NCBI GenBank assembly: GCA_913009335.1
Contig: CAJVXN010000020.1
Location: 1 to 38,540 of the forward strand
From: an uncultured bacterium
GTDB taxonomy: Bacteria; Omnitrophota; Gorgyraeia; Ghiorseimicrobiales; Ghiorseimicrobiaceae
Length of the DNA stretch: 38,540 nucleotides
Direction: 5' to 3'
This document shows, in pieces, positions 6,001 through 10,543 of this stretch (within the stretch, counting starts at the first letter, position 1; each line of letters starts with the position of its first letter). The notes under the pieces were generated by a model, which was not told where the DNA came from, did not search any database, and saw nothing but the letters and a program-made list of their open reading frames with translations. The position numbers were made by a program, and so were the translations under genes.

Positions 6001-8946
6001 CACGGAAAAAACAATCTAAATGTTTTCGCCTGGCAAGGAAGGAATGGCAGGCATGTAAATATTCAAGACTTAAATTTTGTTGTAAGAGAATGGAGAATGC
6101 AAGAACAAATCGTGAGAAATAGCATTTCTCGCCGTGAGTTAACCGCTAAGTTGGGGTATGCAGAAAATAGCCATTCAATCATATTTACCCTTTTGAAAAC
6201 GGGCTTGATGAAATCGGAAAAAGTGACGCTTCCTGTTGTGAGATCAAAACACAAAGTTGCTTATCGCTTTACACCTGATCAAGTTAAAGATGCTTTAACC
6301 GTTGAGAGGTTTACAAGACGAGGAAGACGAAACGAGATACAGCAATGGAATGAATTAATAAAGAAAAAATATAACAATGATGTTGCTTTTCAGGAAAAGG
6401 TTAATCAGGCCCTCCAATCTCAGAAATATTGTTATCGGGATTTAACAGAAGAAACATTAGAAAGTTTAATTATTTTAATTAAAGCAGATAGCCTTTATGC
6501 AGCTGAAAGCATCCAAAGATTAGAGAATATATTTACTCCTATGATGATCAATGCTATTAAAAGCATATATCCTGATGAAGATTTTCAAGAAAAATTAGCA
6601 TGGGGCAAGGTTGCAATTGGATTGGCTGCATGGAATTGGGCGCATAAAATAGAACACAAAAAACAATTTTGGATGTATGCAAAGAATACTATCAAAAACT
6701 TGATTATTGTTAATTTTAAAAAGGAAGGCAGAAAAGACTTCAGAAATAAGAAAGGTTCTTCTCCTATTTCTATTCAATCTTCACCTACAATAGAAGAGAG
6801 TTACAAGTTGAAAATTATAAATCACCAACGAAAAGGCACTGCCGCCTCGCCGATAAAGAATAATCAAAATTTACAGTTGAAGCTAAGCTTCAATACGGAA
6901 GAGACCGCTGCTTTGACGCTGGGCAGATTAACCGATGTACACCTACGAAGTGTACATGGGGTAAATAATCTGCTAACTTTAGGGGTGGATTCCTCCGCCT
7001 CGCCGATAGATAGCGATGTGGGATCAAAAAAACAGGCAGAGGAAGATGCGATTAGGCGATCACTGATTCCAAGAGCATTCGAAGCAGCCATCAAAGGTGA
7101 AATCTGGATGAGAATTATAAAAGAATCCAATGATCAAAATATACCCCTTGAAGACTTCAAGGTATTAGATATCGGAACAGGCGCAGGAGATTCTTTTGTC
7201 GGCATGCCTGATAGAATAAAACCCTATGTCGTAGGTGTAGAAAGCGGAGAAAACTTTATTATAGAAGCTCAGCGTAAATATCCAGATATTAAAATTGTCA
7301 AAGGTAATTGGTTTGATTTAGAATTTGACACCGGAACCTTTGATCTAGTAACAGGTTTAAACGCTGTAAATTATTTGGAAAATGTACATCAGTTGCAGAA
7401 TCTACTAAAGGAACTGGATAGAGTTTTAAGGTTTGGAAGGGATGGCTCAAAGAGAATCTATCAGTTCTTCGATATCGCCCCCAATGAAGAATGGTATGGT
7501 GATAATACCCAAGAAATAAAGCAAAGAATAATGGCAAGTGTATTGTTTGGTATAGATAAATTTATGGAGACGTTAAGAGATGCAAATATGAAAGCGTGGG
7601 GTAGTTTCTTTAAGGCTTATACAAATATACTCGTTGAAATGGATTACAAGTTTGAGAAGCATAAAATAACAAAAATAGTAACTGGACCTCGCCTTGTTTC
7701 ACAAAAGAGATCACCACTCAATAATGTTAACAGATTTATCAATGATGTAGATTTAAGTCAGCTGATTCCAACGCTAGACAGCAAACTTAATACGAATCAG
7801 CCTGATTATGTAGAGGAAGAAATGCAAATGTACGCTGTACTGGCGATTAAAAAGCAATATGCTTCCAGTCCCAGTGAACTCAATAAACTTAAAACCGCCT
7901 CGCCGGTTATTTTTAATAAAGCATATATAGAAAAGATAAAAAGTCATAAATTTAAAGGCCAGCATAAGTTAAGAGAGCAAAAGGTTGGGACAAGGACTGC
8001 TGTAGATTTTGAAGAAATGCGTGTTACGCTGCAAAGATTAATCTTCAGTGATTTAGATAGAAAGTCGTTTAGGGGGCTTATTTGGGGTTTAGGCAGATAT
8101 GATTATTTCTTATCAAGCTTTCCGTATGAAGTTTTGGCATTTTTAGGAGTTTGGGGCAAGCAGGCTGAAGTATTGGTCTGTGATAAGGAAATATCCACAA
8201 TTACAATGGCAAATGATTCAAAAAAGAAAGGTAAATGGTTTTTTAATGATCGTTTTTCTAAGGATTTTGAGGGGGATAGAGAGTCGTATATCCGTTTTTT
8301 ATTAAGAGGGTTAAATCTTAAGCCAAGCTCTGTTAAACAAAGAGGAAAGATCTATGCTTGCGGGAACGGTAGTAATCGCAGTTGGGTAATAGAAAATATG
8401 CCAGAAAGGATAACGCAAAATATTCATTTTACTGAAAGAGACATAACTCATCCTGAAAGAGTAGGCGGTAAATTTGATTTTATCTTTATCTTTAATGTAT
8501 TGCGCTATATCGCACCATTTATTGAGACCAAGGACAATATGCTTTATCATTTTGCGCAGCTTTTAAATCCAAAAGGCGTAATTGTCTTAAACGATGATAT
8601 GGATTGGGGGTATGATTTAATAAAAGATAAACAGGCGCCGGAGATGCCCGAATATAGCTTTATAAAAGATTCCTGGATAAATATCGCCTCCAGCCGTCTA
8701 CCTGAACTTGGACTTGTTGATATAAGCGCAATTTTAACATATGTTGAAGAGCGTTATCCTGACGAGAGATATCTTGCTCTAAATAAAATCTCCTCTGGTA
8801 ATAGGTCCGCCTCGCCGATTTTTAAAGAAGGGGGAGTCAAAAGGTTTGGAAAGCTGGGTAGAATGTTTTTTCAGGAAAATAGACTACGGGAAATTACTGA
8901 TAGAGAAGCTGAGAAAATCAGAGAGGTTTTAGGTAATGAAAAGTAG
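1..8946 (+). CDS. Giant multidomain protein with SASP-delimited modules (5' partial)
   Basis: The first ATG is at 97 (2949 codons from there), but the same frame is open from base 1, no Shine-Dalgarno precedes 97, and that ATG is the last codon of a Ser-Ala-Ser-Pro-Met motif that recurs in mid-protein. I therefore treat the gene as running in from the left. Residues here count from base 97. About residues 18-150 hold four hydrophobic segments, so this part is probably membrane-embedded. The rest is a series of unrelated blocks separated by SASP(I/M/V)-type pentapeptides: unknown helical (1-445), HEILH peptidase-like (644-864), HTH repeats (870-1299), unknown (1316-1526), JAMM-like (1532-1780), excisionase HTH plus sigma-like (1786-2219), methyltransferase (2305-2599), second methyltransferase (2605-2903) and a short basic tail. 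The stop is TAG at 8944-8946. I do not recognise the whole protein. The ORF is certain; its overall function is unknown. Confidence 0.85.
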   Translation, partial: RKSAEYLHLRGVSFWVYRIRDTRYGIYSSASPMKDKRMIFSFSRSLLEKMPTLFAMVGIFVFCLPSTALALSAMESGQIAMLAIAGILFLFLTGLLSFMLYLFIIGRTIREFNLSSAVSIVIAYSVVPLVVSVGTSIFFINLHKNGWPIENKEFGNLIVILGINLGFWLGSAFCVYESINEAGYKELYDKGGSKEGSEIYSRSKSVSTANPHRKRLLDVLKSIDSAAGDNLSKPVFENEIFELMALTEVYEFARHMFGYLNDFIRGKISDGFLMSYTQSLSVKQRVKKSIIEIEAILRASERQVKLEAIRRMRATIAVGGVYSREHAGDMNNDILRSISLWIEDPALARKRNNYVNTVGVKMVQSGEISPDGAKAVEMLRDAFMFAASNTDEAPAMLIAQIVEKFNLKIFLASTDDSPEFPRIVNNGQNIVAVRAKFWSLRINSQKSLWKLSRKIEKFLLAEEDKLKHEMLDFKKEESASPMSSDASPMYTYEVYKGGGRREVAACTEQGRSTSPMRKSAEYLHLRGVSFWVYRIRDTRYGIYSSASPMEKEEIDEIIQRLNQLRDGHLDDLVEKSPFNQDIKTIKADMGWWAYFSQLLEWIILPIIEQAFGREDVLVNKIIRFIAKYSSGYEGIKEDSFVYRAPYIEEINEADRLIDEVLRRLKNDNIHSASPIIVEADYQMVKGVIKEGVLRDGLKIIFDNETMAITDSLSRKYFEIGLYTVYFNQEFAQPQNTDIRGREFTKEAFQYLNKRYKQYFERVIVVEENISDSVKRHEILHDVYHFLLKENRNTLDSLVNNIAYHFGNDVRYMIAFKGISKYLGEFHFSNNNPYDRKQLAYNMLPEFISYFFSGQPLEKTDKYVIEKYSYIRDKTPEEIKNLFISLGFIWPSVTDSSSASPIVKSSVGAENLVVKKTVEYIMKIFAKEPQRKFLPSRKELADGLKIKYPVLSQHWDNILISLSESANERMLRAVKFRQNPIQTISEEILAIFINEPERRRLPSQREVGVIFGAHKGTMSKSYWAKVLKYLPKSNNQRIINAVKFYQNPIQAISEEILAIFINEPERRRLPSQREVGRIFGLDAVTISHSYWKRVLKYLSQSSDQRVVNALKFHQFPVKAIAEEILRMFKGYPEITILPTQEEVGHIFGVSKKPISRYYWKEVLKVLSTSSNERLRKAVKWWNSPYRSLFIQVGWQENYDPASNSFRAGTRIRTPLEILARREEKAIRFQRIAILYSCIDDLGAGERGIIRIIITYLGNGAGGTPSVSEIAQKTGLAEDEIKKIFSVLKDDITNRITDLEKTKQNLTRKSNAGLAVSFINRERIYSEREEIDRSASPVEDNDRITSSPIKNTMRHLINHPDEKFDKQLFAKLGIEAIMSKVGLGKSANFVIPSRDSRWEILPTYLEHSEQTMETSEDFIFFHKVRPFILGADELVLSGGAWGKCHYRMYREVLKIMMQAKRSIILHFPADAIYPEDKSIDDTEAMDYRRVLQGPYHYGILDHQEVSWEKALKAGILTPDVQIPACMLSEGEEIWSNSDKPQIFVYFWESHEAIFKRTIDSAASPIRKTVYEQWFNERFVLEGAIFKSLKHAAENTRNLDEEKQGLILKTDKGDRIFVSDNNFWNRQNERNKEFKAFVEEHKINQVIGPITYFHTHAFIEACEAHKQLNYPDGFIVSPSAEDLPLWHLLKKEQHIFKVVSESVTIEDDLEINYSIVADIDKYVYMAAYKINDALKEYPKKRILFSLYPEIERLLTSLSSDTYIVNPKAIFDKELVTVLNVVVMDEDENELAERNRGYAQYGIPEFWTKVEKNKISSSSPVPSLVSIFDAVTKGTLTRKMYLTLIPAPIEEINLTKPFYHLKELSRLCKMDDKIIKSRLKDGELKGKKEGKAWRIPKETANLLINSLPIKKVVEGIWGLQYDWRNPFRYVNNKKKQIVDLSMKVKRVPIDIVNDMNQLLKTSISFEDALRMLQESGLNIFRGGFKAVLDNPEQYFQKEDMQSELHGKNNLNVFAWQGRNGRHVNIQDLNFVVREWRMQEQIVRNSISRRELTAKLGYAENSHSIIFTLLKTGLMKSEKVTLPVVRSKHKVAYRFTPDQVKDALTVERFTRRGRRNEIQQWNELIKKKYNNDVAFQEKVNQALQSQKYCYRDLTEETLESLIILIKADSLYAAESIQRLENIFTPMMINAIKSIYPDEDFQEKLAWGKVAIGLAAWNWAHKIEHKKQFWMYAKNTIKNLIIVNFKKEGRKDFRNKKGSSPISIQSSPTIEESYKLKIINHQRKGTAASPIKNNQNLQLKLSFNTEETAALTLGRLTDVHLRSVHGVNNLLTLGVDSSASPIDSDVGSKKQAEEDAIRRSLIPRAFEAAIKGEIWMRIIKESNDQNIPLEDFKVLDIGTGAGDSFVGMPDRIKPYVVGVESGENFIIEAQRKYPDIKIVKGNWFDLEFDTGTFDLVTGLNAVNYLENVHQLQNLLKELDRVLRFGRDGSKRIYQFFDIAPNEEWYGDNTQEIKQRIMASVLFGIDKFMETLRDANMKAWGSFFKAYTNILVEMDYKFEKHKITKIVTGPRLVSQKRSPLNNVNRFINDVDLSQLIPTLDSKLNTNQPDYVEEEMQMYAVLAIKKQYASSPSELNKLKTASPVIFNKAYIEKIKSHKFKGQHKLREQKVGTRTAVDFEEMRVTLQRLIFSDLDRKSFRGLIWGLGRYDYFLSSFPYEVLAFLGVWGKQAEVLVCDKEISTITMANDSKKKGKWFFNDRFSKDFEGDRESYIRFLLRGLNLKPSSVKQRGKIYACGNGSNRSWVIENMPERITQNIHFTERDITHPERVGGKFDFIFIFNVLRYIAPFIETKDNMLYHFAQLLNPKGVIVLNDDMDWGYDLIKDKQAPEMPEYSFIKDSWINIASSRLPELGLVDISAILTYVEERYPDERYLALNKISSGNRSASPIFKEGGVKRFGKLGRMFFQENRLREITDREAEKIREVLGNEK
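148..546 (+). other. Four-segment membrane region of the giant ORF
   Basis: Residues about 18-39, 47-75, 84-107 and 124-146 (from the ATG at 97) are long hydrophobic stretches with charged flanks. The first resembles a signal sequence (basic start, then a hydrophobic run ending in small residues near ALA). Segment ends are judged by eye. If 97 were the true start this would be an ordinary N-terminal membrane anchor; the upstream open frame argues that it may lie inside a longer chain. Confidence 0.6.
1467..1485 (+). repeat. Palindrome GTACACCT-ACG-AGGTGTAC
   Basis: Perfect 8-bp inverted repeat with a 3-nt loop, inside the giant ORF directly after a SASPM motif. It is read as Tyr-Thr-Tyr-Glu-Val-Tyr. 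The related cores at 21-35 and 1569-1583 and the copy at 6937-6955 are read in another frame (His-Leu-Arg), so the conserved unit is the DNA or RNA hairpin and not the peptide. Confidence 0.85.
1549..1647 (+). repeat. 99-bp direct repeat, copy 2
   Basis: In-frame second copy of bases 1-99, inside the giant ORF (residues 485-517). It follows a cluster of three SASPM-like motifs (1432-1446, 1453-1467, 1534-1548), so residues 446-517 are built almost wholly of repeat-derived sequence between two unrelated modules. Confidence 0.95.
2026..2688 (+). other. HExxH metallopeptidase-like module of the giant ORF
   Basis: This segment lies between the SASPI motifs at 2011 and 2689 (residues 644-864). 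It contains His-Glu-Ile-Leu-His at residues 744-748 (2326-2340), the zinc-binding signature of gluzincin/metzincin peptidases, within a hydrophobic helix context. A Glu at 813 (in LPEFISYFF) is a possible third ligand about 65 residues on. The rest shows no family I can name. Peptidase activity is an inference from one motif. Confidence 0.45.
2704..3993 (+). other. Tandem helix-turn-helix-like repeats of the giant ORF
   Basis: Residues 870-1299. Four consecutive units of about 66-68 residues share a pattern of an amphipathic helix, LPSxREVGxIFG, a short turn, then SxxYWxxVLKxLxxSSNxR. This reads like a DNA-binding HTH. A further winged-helix-like stretch (PSVSEIAQKTGLAEDEIKKIF) follows at about 3787-3850. 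DNA binding is inferred from the helix pattern only. Confidence 0.5.
2929..3224 (+). repeat. Near-identical tandem repeat within the HTH units
   Basis: Bases 2929-3020 and 3133-3224 (92 bp, offset 204 bp or 68 codons) differ at a single position (ACA versus GCA codon), while the flanking parts of the same repeat units are clearly diverged. This patchy identity suggests recent gene conversion or partial duplication. Confidence 0.9.
4690..5436 (+). other. JAMM/MPN-like module of the giant ORF
   Basis: Residues 1532-1780, between the motifs at 4675 and 5437. It contains His-Thr-His (1619-1621) after a hydrophobic strand, and Ser-Ala-Glu-Asp (1644-1647) after a second strand. This is the order of the JAMM signature (HxH then SxxD), but the spacing is longer than the usual HxH-x7-SxxD, so an insertion would be needed. 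An N-terminal catalytic Glu cannot be assigned. Weak call. Confidence 0.3.
5563..5700 (+). other. Excisionase/MerR-type HTH in the giant ORF
   Basis: Residues 1823-1868 follow the excisionase-family pattern: a helix (LKELSRLCKM), a turn, a recognition helix (DKIIKSRLKDGEL), then a basic wing ending in AWRIPKE. This resembles the common 50-residue DNA-binding domain found in Xis and MerR-like proteins. Confidence 0.6.
6496..6714 (+). other. Sigma-70 region 2-like block in the giant ORF
   Basis: Residues 2134-2206. The order resembles sigma region 2: a helix ending in MMINAIKSIYP, then DEDFQEKLAWGKVAIGLAAWNW, then FWMYAKNTIKNLII. These correspond to the D-x-x-Q-E/G-x-x-G-L-x-x-A and F-x-x-Y-A-x-x-x-I pieces of that fold. 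It is divergent and lacks an adjacent typical region 4, although HTH blocks occur elsewhere in the chain. Confidence 0.4.
6937..6955 (+). repeat. Palindrome, variant copy (GTACACCTACGAAGTGTAC)
   Basis: Near-perfect inverted repeat, extendable by two bases each side (AT...AT), sitting between the SASP motifs at 6841 and 6994. It is read as Val-His-Leu-Arg-Ser-Val-His. It differs from the 1467 copy by one base (G to A in the right arm), leaving one non-pairing or C-A position. Confidence 0.8.
7009..7893 (+). other. SAM-dependent methyltransferase module 1 of the giant ORF
   Basis: Residues 2305-2599 between SASP motifs. Motif I is VLDIGTGAG at 2356-2364. An acidic strand-2 end (VVGVES) and a strand-4 region (FDLVTGLNAVNYL) follow, in the order of class I Rossmann methyltransferases. 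The substrate is unknown. Confidence 0.75.
7909..8805 (+). other. CheR-like methyltransferase module 2 of the giant ORF
   Basis: Residues 2605-2903. A strand with Cys-Asp-Lys (EVLVCDKE), a later ERDITHPE and then KFDFIFIFNVLRYI (Asn at 2800), followed by LLNPKGVIVLNDD, are in the order seen in CheR-type methyltransferases (D-L, then F-D-x-I-x-x-R-N-V-x-x-Y-F). The glycine-rich motif I is weak. CheR-like is the best guess. Confidence 0.5.
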
Positions 8947-9028
8947 GGTGATAAATAAGATTTGGGGCAGGTCGCAATTTCTGCAAGGGATTACCTTCTC
9001 CGCCACAAAGCATCGGCGGACAGGCGTG

Positions 9029-9107
9029 TCCCGTTAGAAAGAGTTATTTCAGGGTGATATTTTACCTTCCGTGGCTGGTGGGGAATATCTTCCGCTTTCT
9101 AACGGGA
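9029..9107 (+). promoter_or_regulatory. Long-range inverted repeat in the leader before the first PilZ gene
   Basis: TCCCGTTAGAAAG (9029-9041) and its exact complement CTTTCTAACGGGA (9095-9107) can form a 13-bp stem enclosing 53 nt. Another small stem, TCCGCC (8999-9004) with GGCGGA (9015-9020), lies just upstream. The pair sits in the 213-nt gap between the giant ORF and the PilZ gene. It could be a structured leader or a dispersed palindromic repeat. Confidence 0.6.
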
Positions 9108-9159
9108 TAAACCTGGTGGGGTTCCTTCCTGCCCTTTGTAAAAAAGGAGGTGAGGTAGG

Positions 9160-9507
9160 ATGATATTGAATGCGAGGGATTCAAGAAAGGGAATTAAGAG
9201 GTTACTTGATAGATTCCCCTGTGATTTTGATGTTGAAATTTACAATCCTGTGGTGTATCGTACAGATAAGGCTTGCGCTTATAATTTTTCAGCCGGAGGG
9301 CTGGGTGTTTTCTGCGTGCGTGCTTTACCGATTCATGATAAAGTAAGGTTGAGAATGCTTATCTCTAAAAAAATTGAACCGATAGTGCATGAAGCGCAGG
9401 TTGTCTGGGCAAAACAGCAGAAAACGGGTCTTTGGCGAATTGGGCTTAAATTTCTCGGTGCGGAATTTAGTGGTTTTAGCTCGCCAAGGCAAAACAGCGC
9501 ATCATAA
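9160..9507 (+). CDS. PilZ domain protein 1
   Basis: 115 residues, essentially a single PilZ domain, the cytosolic receptor fold for cyclic di-GMP. The two signature pieces are visible: an R-x3-R arginine pair (Arg14 and Arg18) and Asn-Phe-Ser-Ala-Gly-Gly (the N/D-x-S-x-x-G turn) around residues 43-48. After these comes the usual beta-barrel pattern ending in IGLKFLG. The start is well set: AAGGAGGTGA ends about 6 nt before the ATG at 9160. This is the first of three consecutive PilZ genes. Such stand-alone domains act by binding partner proteins such as motility or export machinery; the partner is not evident here. The PilZ-PilT fusion at 36994 shows that this genome also attaches PilZ to pilus motors. 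Confidence 0.85.
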   Translation: MILNARDSRKGIKRLLDRFPCDFDVEIYNPVVYRTDKACAYNFSAGGLGVFCVRALPIHDKVRLRMLISKKIEPIVHEAQVVWAKQQKTGLWRIGLKFLGAEFSGFSSPRQNSAS

Positions 9508-9532
9508 TATAATTGTAAAAAGAATGGCTGGT

Positions 9533-9553
9533 GGGAGTTATTTTTTTACTCCC
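9533..9553 (+). promoter_or_regulatory. Hairpin just upstream of PilZ gene 2
   Basis: GGGAGT (9533-9538) pairs with ACTCCC (9548-9553) across a T-rich 9-nt loop, ending about 24 nt before the start codon. The preceding words GGCTGGTGGGAG resemble GGCTGGTGGGGA in the leader of PilZ gene 1 (9073 on). This may be a shared leader element; it is not a recognised riboswitch. Confidence 0.35.
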
Positions 9554-9577
9554 AAAAAATAAAGGGAGGTGAAGGAG

Positions 9578-9904
9578 ATGATTAATAGAGACGAAAGGTT
9601 ATTTGAGAGGATGTCCTGTGACTGGCGGGTTGAGGTTTACAATCCTGTGCAGTGTAAGACAGATTGCGCGCGCTCCTATGATTTTTCCGGAGGCGGCATG
9701 GGTTTGGTATCTAAGCGACCGCTTCCCCATGCTGATGAGGTGGATTTGATGATTACATCAGTTAAGCGACCTCGACCTGTTATGTGTAAGGGGAAGATCG
9801 TTTGGTCAGCAGAGCAGGCATCGGGTTTTTGGAACATAGGAGTAAAGTTTCTTGGGAGTAATCTTACTAAACTTATGCCTCTTATGAAAGATATGAGGCA
9901 GTAA
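9578..9904 (+). CDS. PilZ domain protein 2
   Basis: 108 residues from the ATG at 9578. An upstream GTG at 9569 is in frame but lies inside the GGGAGGTGA ribosome-binding sequence, so the ATG is preferred. It is a single PilZ domain with Arg7-x3-Arg11 (RLFER) and Asp-Phe-Ser-Gly-Gly-Gly-Met-Gly. The barrel ends in NIGVKFLG. It is close in sequence to PilZ protein 1 (both read VE(I/V)YNPV early and (I/V)VWxxxQxxGxWxIGxKFLG late), pointing to local duplication. Predicted cyclic di-GMP binding in the cytosol; target unknown. Confidence 0.85.
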   Translation: MINRDERLFERMSCDWRVEVYNPVQCKTDCARSYDFSGGGMGLVSKRPLPHADEVDLMITSVKRPRPVMCKGKIVWSAEQASGFWNIGVKFLGSNLTKLMPLMKDMRQ

Positions 9905-9974
9905 CCTTTAAAAAGTGTGTCAGATTTAGGCTTTAAAAAGGCTAATTCTGAAAGCTTTTGTCAGCAAAAAAACC

Positions 9975-10003
9975 TTGTTTTTGAAGCTCAAAAGAGGTAT
10001 AAT
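9975..10003 (+). promoter_or_regulatory. Sigma-70-like promoter for PilZ gene 3
   Basis: TTGTTT (9975-9980), a 17-nt spacer, then a perfect TATAAT (9998-10003). Transcription would begin near 10010, leaving a leader of about 60 nt. This -35 TTG is also a possible in-frame start codon for the downstream ORF, which argues against that start. Confidence 0.6.
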
Positions 10004-10070
10004 ATATATGCATGGCTGGGGTCATCCTTGCAAAAACTGGCAAGAAGAATGTCAGAGGGGAGGGGTGAAA

Positions 10071-10424
10071 ATGGACGATAATGTTATTGGAGATATAAGA
10101 GAAGATAAACGTATATTTGAACGCAAGGATTTTAATTCTATTCTGCGATTTAAAAGCGAGAAGACTGATAAAAACGGTGAAGGTATAGCCAGAAATATCT
10201 CCGCAAGCGGTATGTCTTTTATCACTAAGCAGAAAATACGCCCTCGACAGGCATTGGAACTATGGATAGGGGTCCCGGATGGCCGTAATCCTGTTCACAA
10301 AACCGCTGAAGTTGTTTGGGCTAAAGAGAATTTAGCGAATACTTATGAGGCTGGAGTTAAGTTTGATTCTGTAGGTTTGATGGAGCTATCCCGAATTTTT
10401 AAAGATTTGCAAGGCGTAGATTAG
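10071..10424 (+). CDS. PilZ domain protein 3
   Basis: 117 residues from the ATG at 10071, which has GAGGGGAGGGGTG just upstream. The frame stays open back to a TTG at 9975, but that TTG overlaps the promoter and the extra residues look non-coding. A single PilZ domain is seen: Arg14-x3-Arg18 (RIFER), then RNISASGMSF (the N-x-S-x-x-G turn) and YEAGVKF at the end of the barrel. It is more diverged than the previous two. It appears to be transcribed separately, with its own promoter. Predicted cyclic di-GMP effector. Confidence 0.8.
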   Translation: MDDNVIGDIREDKRIFERKDFNSILRFKSEKTDKNGEGIARNISASGMSFITKQKIRPRQALELWIGVPDGRNPVHKTAEVVWAKENLANTYEAGVKFDSVGLMELSRIFKDLQGVD

Positions 10425-10464
10425 CTGCTTCCTTCCTGTAGTAAATTCTCAGTTGTAAATTCCC

Positions 10465-10493
10465 TTGACCTTTATAGGGCATTATGTTAGATT
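10465..10493 (+). promoter_or_regulatory. Candidate promoter of the glycan-use locus
   Basis: TTGACC (10465-10470), 17-nt spacer, TAGATT (10488-10493), about 50 nt before the GH94 start. No obvious palindromic operator of the LacI type was seen around it. Confidence 0.5.
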
Positions 10494-10543
10494 ATTGCTT
10501 TACCAGTCTAAGCAAAACATCAAATAATTACTAAAAATTTTCT

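Larger units (their letters stand above)
85..8820 (+). repeat. Dispersed in-frame SASP(I/M/V) pentapeptide motif
   Basis: The core DNA form is TCCGCCTCGCCGATN, always read as Ser-Ala-Ser-Pro-(Ile/Met). Sites: 85-99, 1432-1446, 1453-1467 (DASPM), 1534-1548 (STSPM), 1633-1647, 2011-2025, 2689-2703, 3994-4008 (SASPV), 4027-4041 (TSSPI), 4675-4689 (AASPI), 5437-5451 (SSSPV), 6841-6855 (AASPI), 6994-7008, 7894-7908 (TASPV) and 8806-8820. A weaker one is GSSPI at 6754-6768. Some copies use quite different codons (agc-gct-tca-ccg-gtg at 3994) for the same peptide, and none is out of frame. Sites fall at borders between unrelated domains. The function is unknown: linker, processing site or joining scar are all possible. 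Confidence 0.85.

Noticed and set aside
1281-8550. Several minus-strand ORFs of 60-95 codons under the giant gene
   Set aside because: They mirror the coding strand, have no ribosome-binding sites or recognisable domains, and are explained by codon bias of the + strand gene.
8947-9159. Possible cyclic di-GMP riboswitch before the PilZ genes
   Set aside because: The gap has stems and a GCCACAAAGCATCGGC stretch, but the conserved GEMM core (GGCAAACC ... GACGCAAAGCC with receptor helix) is absent.
9975-10070. 32-residue N-terminal extension of PilZ protein 3 from TTG
   Set aside because: The TTG is the -35 box of a consensus promoter and the ATG at 10071 has a good ribosome-binding site.
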